Below, in pieces: positions 16,841 through 25,136 of a stretch of DNA of 54,480 nt. The notes under the pieces were generated by a model. The model did no database searches. It saw nothing but the letters and a program-made list of their open reading frames with translations, and had not been told where the DNA came from. The stretch's first letter is position 1. Every line of letters starts with the position of its first letter. This DNA is from Alteribacillus sp041949975 (GTDB lineage Bacteria; Bacillota; Bacilli; Bacillales; Marinococcaceae), in NCBI RefSeq assembly GCF_041949975.1, contig NZ_JBHFQG010000025.1, forward strand, positions 1-54,480. The letters are read 5' to 3'. Both the position numbers and the translations under genes were made by a program.

Positions 16841-16900
16841 TTATTTTAAAAAATTAAATTTATATTTTTCTTTGACAATACAAAATCCAGTTGTTAGATT
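16841..16900 (+). promoter_or_regulatory. gbsA promoter with flanking AT-rich block
   Basis: TTGACA (16872-16877), a 17-base spacer and TAGATT (16895-16900) form a sigma-A promoter 70 bases before the gbsA start. The block AAAAAATTAAATTTATATTT ending in TTTTTC sits directly upstream of the -35 and is a candidate GbsR operator. Confidence 0.75.
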
Positions 16901-16970
16901 AAAGTTATTCGAAACGTTAAATTTTTTTTTAACAAATTAAACAAAATTAATCATATGAGGAGGGGTACAT

Positions 16971-18443
16971 TTGACTCTTAAAAGGATGTACATTGACGGA
17001 GCCTGGACGGAGGCCAAGTCAAAAGCTGTAAGAACCATTATTAATCCTTATAATCAAGAAAAAGTGGCGGAAGCTGCCGAAGGAAGTCGTGAAGATGCTA
17101 AAGCAGCTATTCAAGCAGCTCGTACTGCTTTTGATGAAGGCAGCTGGCCGGAAACTCTAGCTAATGAAAGAGGAGAGCTGGTTCAAAAAATTGCAGATTT
17201 CATCCGCCGAGATAAAGAAGAGCTTGCAGAACTAGAAACATTAGATACGGGCAAGACAATGGAAGAAAGCCGGGCTGATATGGATGATATTGCGAATGTA
17301 TTCCAATATTTTGCCGGGCTTGCTGACAAAAACGGCGGGGAAGTGATTGCTTCGCCCATACCGGATTCAGAAAGTAAAGTAGTTCGTGAACCAGTTGGTG
17401 TTTGTGGACAAATTACGCCTTGGAATTATCCATTGCTTCAAGCAGCTTGGAAAATCGCTCCTGCTTTAGCTGCTGGAAATACAATTGTTGTAAAACCAAG
17501 TGAAATCACGCCTCTTACAACAGTAAAAGTTTTTGAACTTATGGAAGAAGCGGGACTTCCCAAAGGTGTGGCAAACCTGGTACTCGGAAAAGGAGCAGAC
17601 GCTGGGGCAGAGCTCTCCAAAAATGTAAATGTGGATCTGGTTTCCTTTACGGGAGGAATCGAAACAGGAAAGAAGATCATGCAGGCTGCAAGTATTAATA
17701 TGAAAAAAATTGCACTAGAGCTTGGCGGGAAAAACCCTAACATCGTGTTTGCAGATGCTGACTTTGAAACAGCTGTAGACCAAGCAATGAACGCAATCTT
17801 CTTCCATGCAGGTCAAGTATGTTCTGCCGGTGCGCGCTTAATTATAGAAGAAAGCATTCATGATGAATTTGTAGAAGAACTTGTCAAGCGTACTAAGAAT
17901 ATTAAACTTGGAAATGGCTTCGATGAGAGCATTCATTCTGGACCGCTAATTTCTGCAGAACATCGGGAGAAAGTAGAGAAATATGTAGAAGTTGGACAGC
18001 AGGAAGGAGCTAAACTCGAAATCGGCGGTAAACGCCCGGATGATCCTGAACTGCAAGACGGTTTCTTCTATCTTCCGACAATATTCACTAACTGCAAGTC
18101 AGACATGAGAATCGTTCAGGAAGAAATCTTCGGTCCTGTTTTAACGATTGAAACCTTTAACAGTAAAGAAGTAGCAGTTGAAATTGCTAATGATTCTATT
18201 TATGGACTTGCTGGAGCCGTATTTACGACCGATATTGATAAAGCCGAAGAAGTTGCTTCTAAACTCCGCATGGGCACAGTATGGATTAATGATTTTCACC
18301 CATATTTTGCACAAGCGCCATGGGGAGGATATAAGCAGTCAGGAATAGGCAGAGAATTGGGGCATATCGGTTTAGAAGAATATACAGAAGTAAAACATGT
18401 ATTCCGCAACAAAAAACCAGAACCTATTCACTGGTTTAAATAA
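16971..18443 (+). CDS. gbsA: Betaine-aldehyde dehydrogenase GbsA
   Basis: A 490-residue NAD-dependent aldehyde dehydrogenase that oxidises betaine aldehyde to the osmoprotectant glycine betaine. Visible are the substrate-site PWNYPLLQAAWKIAPALAAGN, the general-base motif ELGGKNPNIVF, the catalytic Cys284 in HAGQVCSAGA and EEIFGPVL. The length is normal. The start is TTG at 16971, five bases after GAGGAGGGG. gbsB follows after 69 bases and likely shares the promoter at 16872-16900. Repression by GbsR without choline is expected. Confidence 0.95.
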   Translation: MTLKRMYIDGAWTEAKSKAVRTIINPYNQEKVAEAAEGSREDAKAAIQAARTAFDEGSWPETLANERGELVQKIADFIRRDKEELAELETLDTGKTMEESRADMDDIANVFQYFAGLADKNGGEVIASPIPDSESKVVREPVGVCGQITPWNYPLLQAAWKIAPALAAGNTIVVKPSEITPLTTVKVFELMEEAGLPKGVANLVLGKGADAGAELSKNVNVDLVSFTGGIETGKKIMQAASINMKKIALELGGKNPNIVFADADFETAVDQAMNAIFFHAGQVCSAGARLIIEESIHDEFVEELVKRTKNIKLGNGFDESIHSGPLISAEHREKVEKYVEVGQQEGAKLEIGGKRPDDPELQDGFFYLPTIFTNCKSDMRIVQEEIFGPVLTIETFNSKEVAVEIANDSIYGLAGAVFTTDIDKAEEVASKLRMGTVWINDFHPYFAQAPWGGYKQSGIGRELGHIGLEEYTEVKHVFRNKKPEPIHWFK

Positions 18444-18512
18444 ATAATCACTTGCATATAGTCACAATCATACAAATCACAAATTAACATTTATAAATAG
18501 GAGGATGTCATT

Positions 18513-19721
18513 ATGAGTCTTAATATGAAAGTAGAACACATGTTAAATTATCATACATTTGAAATTCCAACAGCTATCAAGCATGGAATTGGTTCGATCA
18601 AATACATTGGAGAAGAAGTGAAGTCACTGGGAGCAAACAAAGTACTTCTTGTTACAGACCCAGGAATTTACAAGGCAGGAGTTATAAACCCAGTTGTTGA
18701 AAATCTTGAAAAAGCTGGTGTTGAAGTAGTTGTCTTTAATAAAGTAGAGCCCAACCCTCCAGTGCGTTTGATTGGGGAAGGTTCTAAAGTATATAAAGAA
18801 GAAGGTTGTAATGGTCTTGTTGCTGTCGGCGGCGGAAGCTCTATGGATACCGCAAAAGCTATTGGTGTAGAAGCAACACACGAAGGCACTGTCCTTGATT
18901 ATGAAGCAGCTGAAGGCAAAAAGCCGCTTGAAAACCGTATTCCACCGCTTACTACTATTCCTACTACTGCAGGTACTGGTTCTGAAGTAACGCAGTGGGC
19001 GGTTATTACAGATGAAGAGCGTGAATTTAAATTTAACACAGGCGGACCGCTAATTGCAGCTCATCTTACGATTATTGATCCTGAGCTTCATGTATCCATG
19101 CCGCCACATGTAACAGCAATGACAGGTATTGATGCGATTGCTCACGCTGTAGAATGCTATACAATGAAGTTTGCACAGCCTGTTACGGATGCGGTAGCTC
19201 TGATGGCTATGGAATATGCTGCAAAATATATCCGTCGCGCATATGCTGATGGCACAGACCTTGAAGCACGCTACGGAATGGCTCAAGTAGCTATGCTTGC
19301 CGGTCTTTCTTACGGAAGTGAATCCGCAGGTGCTGCACACGCAATGAGCCAAACATTAGGTGGAATCATTCCAGTAGCCCATGGTCAGTGCGTAGCTGCT
19401 ATGATAGGGCCTGTAATGGAATATAATTGGAAAGGTGCACCAGATCGTTTTGCACGCATTGCACAGGCGTTTGGTATCGACACTTTCCACATGACTACTG
19501 AAGAAGCTGCGAAAGCTGCAGTAAACTGGATGTATGATCTGGTTGAAGACCTTGACATTCCTAATTTAGAAGAGCAAGGAGTAAGCAGTGACATGGTAGA
19601 GCGTCTTGCAAAAGAAGCTCAAAATGATCCGCAAACAGTAGGAAATCCTCGTGATATGACTGTGAAAGATTATGAGTGGATCTACAAGCGCTGCTTTAAC
19701 CTTATTCCAAAAACTGTTTAA
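18513..19721 (+). CDS. gbsB: Choline dehydrogenase, type III alcohol dehydrogenase GbsB
   Basis: A 402-residue iron-dependent (type III) alcohol dehydrogenase that oxidises choline to betaine aldehyde, the first step before GbsA. The nucleotide-binding GGGSSMDTAKA is near 108-118, and GTGSEVTQWAVITD and the metal-site histidines in DAIAHAVECY, GAAHAMSQTLGG and PVAHGQC are present. The start ATG 18513 follows AGGAGG by 8 bases. It is the second gene of the gbsAB operon. The IS1182-type element begins only 12 bases after its stop, so its native terminator may be lost or replaced by the hairpin of the IS. Confidence 0.94.
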   Translation: MSLNMKVEHMLNYHTFEIPTAIKHGIGSIKYIGEEVKSLGANKVLLVTDPGIYKAGVINPVVENLEKAGVEVVVFNKVEPNPPVRLIGEGSKVYKEEGCNGLVAVGGGSSMDTAKAIGVEATHEGTVLDYEAAEGKKPLENRIPPLTTIPTTAGTGSEVTQWAVITDEEREFKFNTGGPLIAAHLTIIDPELHVSMPPHVTAMTGIDAIAHAVECYTMKFAQPVTDAVALMAMEYAAKYIRRAYADGTDLEARYGMAQVAMLAGLSYGSESAGAAHAMSQTLGGIIPVAHGQCVAAMIGPVMEYNWKGAPDRFARIAQAFGIDTFHMTTEEAAKAAVNWMYDLVEDLDIPNLEEQGVSSDMVERLAKEAQNDPQTVGNPRDMTVKDYEWIYKRCFNLIPKTV

Positions 19722-19733
19722 TGAAAGGCTAAT

Positions 19734-21212
19734 GGGGCTGGGACATAACTAGTCCGAAATAGTAAAAAAAGATTCCGATTATCGTTTTTTTATAATCGGA
19801 ATCTTTTTTGGTTATTATTCAGGGGTCCATGATGTATGGAGGCGGTATACTTTCTCAAGTTCACCGCCATAAATGCAAACCCTAACTCATTTTCTACTTT
19901 TTCCTTGCCTCTCACCGACATTCGAGTGAAACGCAAATTAGCCTTCAAAAATCCGAAGACTGGCTCGACATCTATCTTACGCTTACCATAGATTTCACCC
20001 GTTTTCGTTTCCGAAAGCTTTTCTCTCATATATGCTTTTTGGCTTTTTGGTTTTCCCATTTTTCATTGTAATAAACTTTTCGATTCTTTCCTTCCTTTGC
20101 CTTCGTACATTGGGCTCGTAATGGACAACCGGAACAGTCTTCACATTCATAGACCTTAAATGTTCGTTGAAATCCTGCTTTATCCGTTCGGTTTGACATA
20201 TAGCGAAAGCAGTGTTTTCCCATTTGGACAGGTCAATGAATCGTCTTCTTGATCATAGTTGGCCACGTTAAAAGGATCTTTCTTATATTTCTTTTTCTTC
20301 TCTTTACGATACAAGTTGTACGTGATGAGTGGCGTACGTTTTCGATGGTTTAGAATATCTTCATAATTCTGTTCACTGCCATAACCGGCGTCAGCGACAA
20401 TGTACGTTGGCAACTGAAAAAAGCCTTTCTCAATCTTATTTAGAAATGGGATGAACGTTCGTGGAACCGGCTTTGAGTTGACCATTTCTCATATAGTCAT
20501 CTTTCATTCGCATAAAAGTGGCATCATGATCCGTTTTAGAATAACTATTGCGATCCCCAAATATAGCCATGTCTTTTTGGTATTTTTGTTTACGCACTGC
20601 CAAACAAACGTAAACTTATTGGCATTCGCTTCAATGTTGGTACCATCAATAAAAATCGCTTCTTCCTCAATCAATTTTTCCTGTACAAGCTGACAACGAA
20701 ATTGGACAAAGCACTGACGCAGGAGCTCTTTAACCTGTGGATGGACACGAAAACGATTAATCGTACGGTAACTTGGTTCATACCCTTGAGCTAACCACAT
20801 CATACGTACACTATCTTTCAATAATCCTTCAATCTTTCTACCAGAGAAAACGGATTGCGTATAAGCGCATAAAATTACCTTCATCATCATTCGCGGATGA
20901 TAAGCCGGACAGCCTGTTTTACGCAAAAATCCAGTGAATGCTTCATCCGGAATACTCTCTACGACATCGTTGACGGCATAGCCTATATCATTTTCTTGAA
21001 GTTTTATTTCTAAATCTAACGGCAAAATGACTTGATTCAATGTTTAAACATAAGGATACCTCCGATACTGTTTTTGTGTGGTTGCTTTAACTTTATCAGA
21101 AGGTATCCTTTTTGCGTACTTCATTTTAGAATTTTATTAAAAAAAAGAGTGGTACTCACCAACGTATTGGCGAGTACCACTCTTTTTAATTACTGGGTTT
21201 TGTCCCGGTCCC
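19734..21212. mobile_element. IS1182-type insertion sequence, decayed
   Basis: About 1480 bp. The left end GGGGCTGGGACATAACTAG and the right end, read inward as GGGACCGGGACAAAACCCAG, form imperfect inverted repeats. Inside each end is a long terminator-like hairpin: AAAAAGATTCCGATTA with its partner at 19767-19808, and AAAGAGTGGTACTC with its partner at 21144-21187. The single transposase gene is broken, so the copy cannot move by itself. I see no clear target duplication. Confidence 0.85.
19790..21040 (-). pseudogene. IS1182-family transposase, frameshifted and deleted
   Basis: Four pieces in different frames: 21040-20504 (N-terminal DUF772 part with the first catalytic Asp in AIFIDGTNIEAN), 20485-20180 (VADAGYGSEQNYE, second Asp), 20223-20026 (YECEDCSGCPLRAQC zinc-like cluster) and 20059-19790 (RKIDVEPVFGFLKANLRFTR, the catalytic Glu). 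Between the first two, GDRNSYSKTDHDATFMRMKD reads in another frame and then jumps from QLKAG to the FIPFLNK region, so internal sequence is also lost. Confidence 0.9.
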
Positions 21213-21232
21213 ATTTTTATTCTAAAAGAGAA

Positions 21233-21493
21233 CTAGGGAGATCGTGTTTCCTGCCCACCGCGTAGAAGGAAATCAATCAGACTCCCTGCAATCATCCCAA
21301 AAAAGATATCTGTGATATCCAAGATCTCTCCAGCAATTCCATATAATAAACCGATGCCGCCAAAAATAATAGTATAACGGACTCTCATTAAAGTATTGAA
21401 ATAAGGAAAGGATGCTTGCAAACTTTCTAAAAAAAATGGAGAAAAATAGACGGCTACAATTATAATAACAACGATAATAAATAAGACTTCCAT
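21233..21493 (-). CDS. Small membrane protein, unknown function
   Basis: An 86-residue protein with a hydrophobic N-terminus (residues 2-20) and one or two further membrane stretches (about 42-58 and 63-77), ending in a charged RGGQETRSP tail. A GGGGGC-rich RBS precedes the ATG at 21493. I recognise no family. Its stop lies 21 bases from the right end of the IS element, so the IS may have cut its downstream region, but the frame itself looks whole. Confidence 0.6.
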   Translation of the reverse strand: MEVLFIIVVIIIVAVYFSPFFLESLQASFPYFNTLMRVRYTIIFGGIGLLYGIAGEILDITDIFFGMIAGSLIDFLLRGGQETRSP

Positions 21494-21583
21494 AATTCAT
21501 GCCCCCCACAAAATGTAAATGACGTGTCACATACCTTACTTTCTCTTTTTCCGTTCTATCCCTTTCTTAAACAGTATAAAAAT

Positions 21584-21622
21584 AAAAAAACGCCCAAAGC
21601 ATTAATGAGCTTTGGGCTATTA
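21584..21622 (-). terminator. Terminator of the LysW-type transporter
   Basis: On the minus strand AGCCCAAAGC pairs with GCTTTGGGC(G) and is followed by seven T. Confidence 0.88.
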
Positions 21623-21641
21623 TATGACAATTGAATATATA

Positions 21642-23201
21642 TTATCCTTTATTTTCGGCGGCTATCGGTTTGTTGTTTATTTTAAAGAAAAGAGCAATAA
21701 TTACAGTTATGAGAACGGCTGCGGCCAGGCCTGCAAGAGTACTTCCGGTTGCTCCGAGGATAAGATAACCAGCAAATGCTCCAACTGCAGAGAATACAGC
21801 GTAAGGAAGCTGAGTAATAACGTGATCGATATGATGACTTCCGGCCCCTGTAGAGGACAAAATAGTCGTGTCAGAAATAGGGGAGCAGTGATCACCCAAA
21901 ATGGAACCTGCTAATACTGCTGCAAGCATTGGCAGAATTAAAGAAATATCCAAAGCCGCTGCTATTTCACCAGCAATAGGAAGTAAAATGGAAAATGTAC
22001 CCCACGATGTGCCGGTAGAAAATGCCATAAATCCTGCTAGTAAAAACAGAAGGGCAGGAAGCAGGAATAAGGGAATAGTTCCATCGATGAAGTCCGCTAA
22101 ATATTGGCCAGTGCCTAATTCATCAATAATACTTACAATAATCCAAGCGAGAATTAAAATATATATCGCAGGGAGCATCGATTGAATCCCAGCAAAAATA
22201 GTTTTCATAAAGCTATTAGCAGCGGGACGCTTTGTGAAAGTGAGCAGCACAGTGACACCAAGGCCAATTAACCCACCGTAAACGAGAGAGCTTGCTACGT
22301 CGGTTTCTGCAAAGACCGATAAAGCTGTCACTTTATCAGCTGTTTGAGCGCCTGTTACAATCATAAAGACAATAGTACTGACAATAAGTACTAGTATGGG
22401 TATGATTAAATCACGTACTTTTCCTTTGTGTTCATCGAGCTGTTGGGATTGTTCACCAGGGACACCCGAACGATCTGGGTCAAGTACTTGACTATGCAGG
22501 ATCGCACGTTTTTCATGAGTACGCATCGGCCCAAAATCTAGTTTCCAAACAATAACGAGAAAGACGAATAATAGGGCAGTCATAGCATAAAAGTTCATAG
22601 GTACCATATAAAGGAAAGCTTGAAGGCCACCATATTGTGTCTGTCCGTGACTTCTGAGAATATCGGCAATGATTGTAATAATATAGGCTCCCCAGCTGGA
22701 CAGCGGAGCAATGACACAAACTGGAGCGGCAACAGAATCGACGATATAAGCAAGCTTGGCTCGTGAGATTTGATGCCTGTCTGTTAGCGGTCGGCTTACC
22801 TGACCGACTGTTAAACTGTTAAAATAATCATCAATAAAAACAAGGATACCAAATAGCAAGGTTACAAGCTGAGCTCCAATCCTCGTTTTCACACGTTTTA
22901 ATGCCCACTCTCCAAAAGCTCGGCTTCCACCTGAAAAACTTATTAGAGCTGCCATTACGCCGAGAATCAATAAAAAGAAAATAATGTATAATTCCCAGTC
23001 ATTAATAGCTCCTTCTACTACAAAAATGCCGGCAAATATTTCCAAAATAAGGGCAGCTCCTTCGGTGACGGACCAATCGCTGAGAATTAGCGCACCGATA
23101 ATAATCCCAACGCCTAGAGAAGGAAGAACCTTTCTTGTCGCAATAATCATTAATAAAGCGATAATGGGAGGAAGCAGCGACAGAATCGACGGCTCATTCA
23201 T
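21642..23201 (-). CDS. NhaC-family transporter, LysW-type lysine transporter candidate
   Basis: A 519-residue NhaC-superfamily antiporter with about 12 membrane segments. It includes LVFIDDYFNSLTVGQVSRPLTDRHQISRAKLAYIVDSVAAPVCVIAPLSSW and GDHCSPISDTTILSSTGAGSHHIDHV, both hallmarks of the family. NhaC proteins are usually annotated as Na+/H+ antiporters. Here a lysine riboswitch and its terminator control the gene, which matches LysW, a lysine-riboswitch-linked NhaC-type lysine transporter proposed by comparative genomics. I start at ATG 23201, 9 bases after AAAGGAGA, since the upstream frame lies in the riboswitch. The function as a lysine importer is inference from control. Confidence 0.88.
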   Translation of the reverse strand: MNEPSILSLLPPIIALLMIIATRKVLPSLGVGIIIGALILSDWSVTEGAALILEIFAGIFVVEGAINDWELYIIFFLLILGVMAALISFSGGSRAFGEWALKRVKTRIGAQLVTLLFGILVFIDDYFNSLTVGQVSRPLTDRHQISRAKLAYIVDSVAAPVCVIAPLSSWGAYIITIIADILRSHGQTQYGGLQAFLYMVPMNFYAMTALLFVFLVIVWKLDFGPMRTHEKRAILHSQVLDPDRSGVPGEQSQQLDEHKGKVRDLIIPILVLIVSTIVFMIVTGAQTADKVTALSVFAETDVASSLVYGGLIGLGVTVLLTFTKRPAANSFMKTIFAGIQSMLPAIYILILAWIIVSIIDELGTGQYLADFIDGTIPLFLLPALLFLLAGFMAFSTGTSWGTFSILLPIAGEIAAALDISLILPMLAAVLAGSILGDHCSPISDTTILSSTGAGSHHIDHVITQLPYAVFSAVGAFAGYLILGATGSTLAGLAAAVLITVIIALFFKINNKPIAAENKG

Positions 23202-23248
23202 AATAGCTAATCTCCTTTCTATTTCATTATTTATTCTAAAGCTTATGC

Positions 23249-23285
23249 AAAAAACCTGCCTGGATTCCATCGCCAGGCAGGTTAT
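23249..23285 (-). terminator. Riboswitch-controlled terminator
   Basis: On the minus strand AACCTGCCTGG pairs perfectly with CCAGGCAGGTT and is followed by T residues. It is the expression platform of the lysine riboswitch, 48 bases before the transporter start. Confidence 0.9.
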
Positions 23286-23297
23286 AACGGTATCCCG

Positions 23298-23490
23298 TTT
23301 CATAGTAGTCCTCCACGACGAATGCATCGTGACAGTCTTGCACTTGTTTAATGCAAGCCCAGCCGGTAAGATATGACGACCTTTTCCGGCTTCGGCAAAT
23401 GAACCTTTCCATCTCTGATCGTCGAAGTCATCTCCCAGATCGTACTCATTTCATTCGCGCCTCTACCTCATCAAGCGGGATGAGGTTATA
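23298..23490 (-). promoter_or_regulatory. Lysine riboswitch (L box)
   Basis: On the minus strand the L-box landmarks appear in order: GATGAGGTAGAGGCGCGAA, GAGTA, GGGAGATGAC, GGAAAGG, TTGCCGAAG, GGCTGGGC, ACTGTCACGA and GGAGGACTACTATG. The size and order match the lysine aptamer, and a strong terminator follows. Lysine should turn the transporter off. Confidence 0.95.
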
Positions 23491-23587
23491 TTTACTTTTT
23501 GATAATAGCAGCTAAGCTTTTCTAATAACCACGGGAAATTATATCAGCAGTAAGCACAGAAGGCAACTTGTTTTTTAATGCCATTTA

Positions 23588-24466
23588 TTAGGTTCGTGCA
23601 GAGGACTTTAATATAAATTTTTCAATAGCCTGGGCAACTCCGTCATTATCATGGTGGGTCGTTTCATGGGTTGCTACTCTTTTTACATCTACTTCGGCAT
23701 TACCCATAGCAATACTTGTCGCCGCAGCATTAAATAGCGGGAGGTCATTATAATTATCCCCTATTGCAAAAGTTGAACCTATATTTAAACCTGCGTGCTC
23801 TACGATGTGCAGAAGTCCTTTGCCTTTTTGGGTATCAGGATGCATAATTTCCAGATTATCACGGCCTGAAGAGGTGATAAGTATATTATGTTTATCTCCC
23901 CAGGCCTTCCGGCAAGTCTCAAGTTTCTGTTCAAGCATAGAGACAATTAGAAATTTGTAAACGGTAAGATCCTGCTTAACAATCATAATTGGAGAGCTTA
24001 GCTCTTTCATATTTGCTTGTCTGTGGTGTCCGTCTGCCCTGCGGCGGATTGCTTCTTTCATTTCTTCTCCGCCTTCTTTATCCTGTGTATATATTTCCAA
24101 GTCATTCATAAAAAACTCTCGAGATCGTGAAGGGGAGAATAATCCTTTATCGGTATAAATGTGAAAGTAATATTCGTTTTCATTCAGCCATTCTATCAAA
24201 TTGGCCGATTCCTCCTGTCCCATATAGGATTCTTGAATAGCTTCTCCTTCCCAAAATACTCTGGCTCCATTTAAAGAAACGACTCCATCTGGCGTTATAT
24301 TGACGTCTCCTAGTAAACGATTTACGTCCGGCAGCCCCCGTCCAGTTGCAATGATAACTTTATGTCCTTGTGCTTGAAGTGCTCGGAGTGCTTGTGCATT
24401 TTTTTCTGATATAAACCCTTCTGAGTTTAAAAGGGTCCCGTCCATGTCGATTGCTACTACATTCAT
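23588..24466 (-). CDS. Cof-type HAD-IIB sugar phosphatase
   Basis: A 292-residue HAD phosphatase of the Cof subfamily. It has the nucleophile motif AIDMDGTLLNS near residues 5-15, motif II VIIATGR, motif III Lys in the KFLI region and motif IV AIGDNYNDLPLF near 235-246. Members usually hydrolyse small sugar or cofactor phosphates, but the substrate here is unknown. I prefer the ATG at 24466, eight bases after GAGGTG, over the GTG three codons upstream. It appears monocistronic, with no partner nearby. Confidence 0.9.
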   Translation of the reverse strand: MNVVAIDMDGTLLNSEGFISEKNAQALRALQAQGHKVIIATGRGLPDVNRLLGDVNITPDGVVSLNGARVFWEGEAIQESYMGQEESANLIEWLNENEYYFHIYTDKGLFSPSRSREFFMNDLEIYTQDKEGGEEMKEAIRRRADGHHRQANMKELSSPIMIVKQDLTVYKFLIVSMLEQKLETCRKAWGDKHNILITSSGRDNLEIMHPDTQKGKGLLHIVEHAGLNIGSTFAIGDNYNDLPLFNAAATSIAMGNAEVDVKRVATHETTHHDNDGVAQAIEKFILKSSART

Positions 24467-24479
24467 GGTTGTCACCTCA

Positions 24480-25097
24480 GTTTAAGTCTGTATTAAATTA
24501 AGTTCTTTTGCTAGTACCTCAGCTTTTAAGAAAGAGTTTTTTCTACCAAAAACGAGAATATTATGTACTTTTTTTCTCATTTACATTAGGGTAACACGAA
24601 TTGAACTAGAAGAGGTAGTTTACTTTTCTTTTGTATGGACGTTATTTCTCTTCTTATATAATAACGTTAGGTGAAAAAGGAAAATGTTTGCTCGTATATC
24701 CTGAACAAGAGGGTTCAGGGTTTTTACAGGAGCAGATACTACCCCTGCTACGAGTCTCTTTTGAATATGGAAGTAATTTGGAAATGATTTGTGGCTGTTT
24801 TACTTGTGACTGGTAAGTTGAAGGTGCAATAGTGGAAATTTATCGCATTAATTGGTGATATAAGAAGAATTCTTCTGAAAATGCAGAAACCGAATGGCAG
24901 ATTTTTTTAAGAAAACGAAGACATGACTATTGATAATATTATGGAAGCTATTAAGAAACGGTTAGAATAAAGAAGAAAGGAAGATGCGAAATCGCTAAAG
25001 AAGAATGTATTCCATTTGGATGGCATTACATTTAACAATGCATTACTTAGTATTTTGGTATATTTGGAAGATTTTTAGAAGGAGTCCTGAAAGTCCA
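24480..25097. other. Gene-free stretch with decayed coding remnants
   Basis: About 620 bp between divergent neighbours without an intact gene. Plus-strand fragments include a 61-codon frame at 24631-24816 with no recognisable domain. Two short pieces follow, one ending MTIDNIMEAIKKRLE near 24970 and one reading NVFHLDGITFNNALLSILVYLEDF near 25004-25077. They look like the tail of a lost gene, but I cannot name the family. Confidence 0.45.
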
Positions 25098-25133
25098 TAA
25101 AAAAACACTGCAGCCATTAGGCCGCAGTTCAAT
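25098..25133 (-). terminator. Terminator of prfC
   Basis: On the minus strand ACTGCGGCC pairs with GGCTGCAGT across TAAT and is followed by seven T. Confidence 0.9.
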
Positions 25134-25136
25134 ATC

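Noticed and set aside
23202..23327. An N-terminal extension of 42 codons on the NhaC-type transporter
   Set aside because: It lies inside the lysine riboswitch and terminator; a good RBS precedes ATG 23201.
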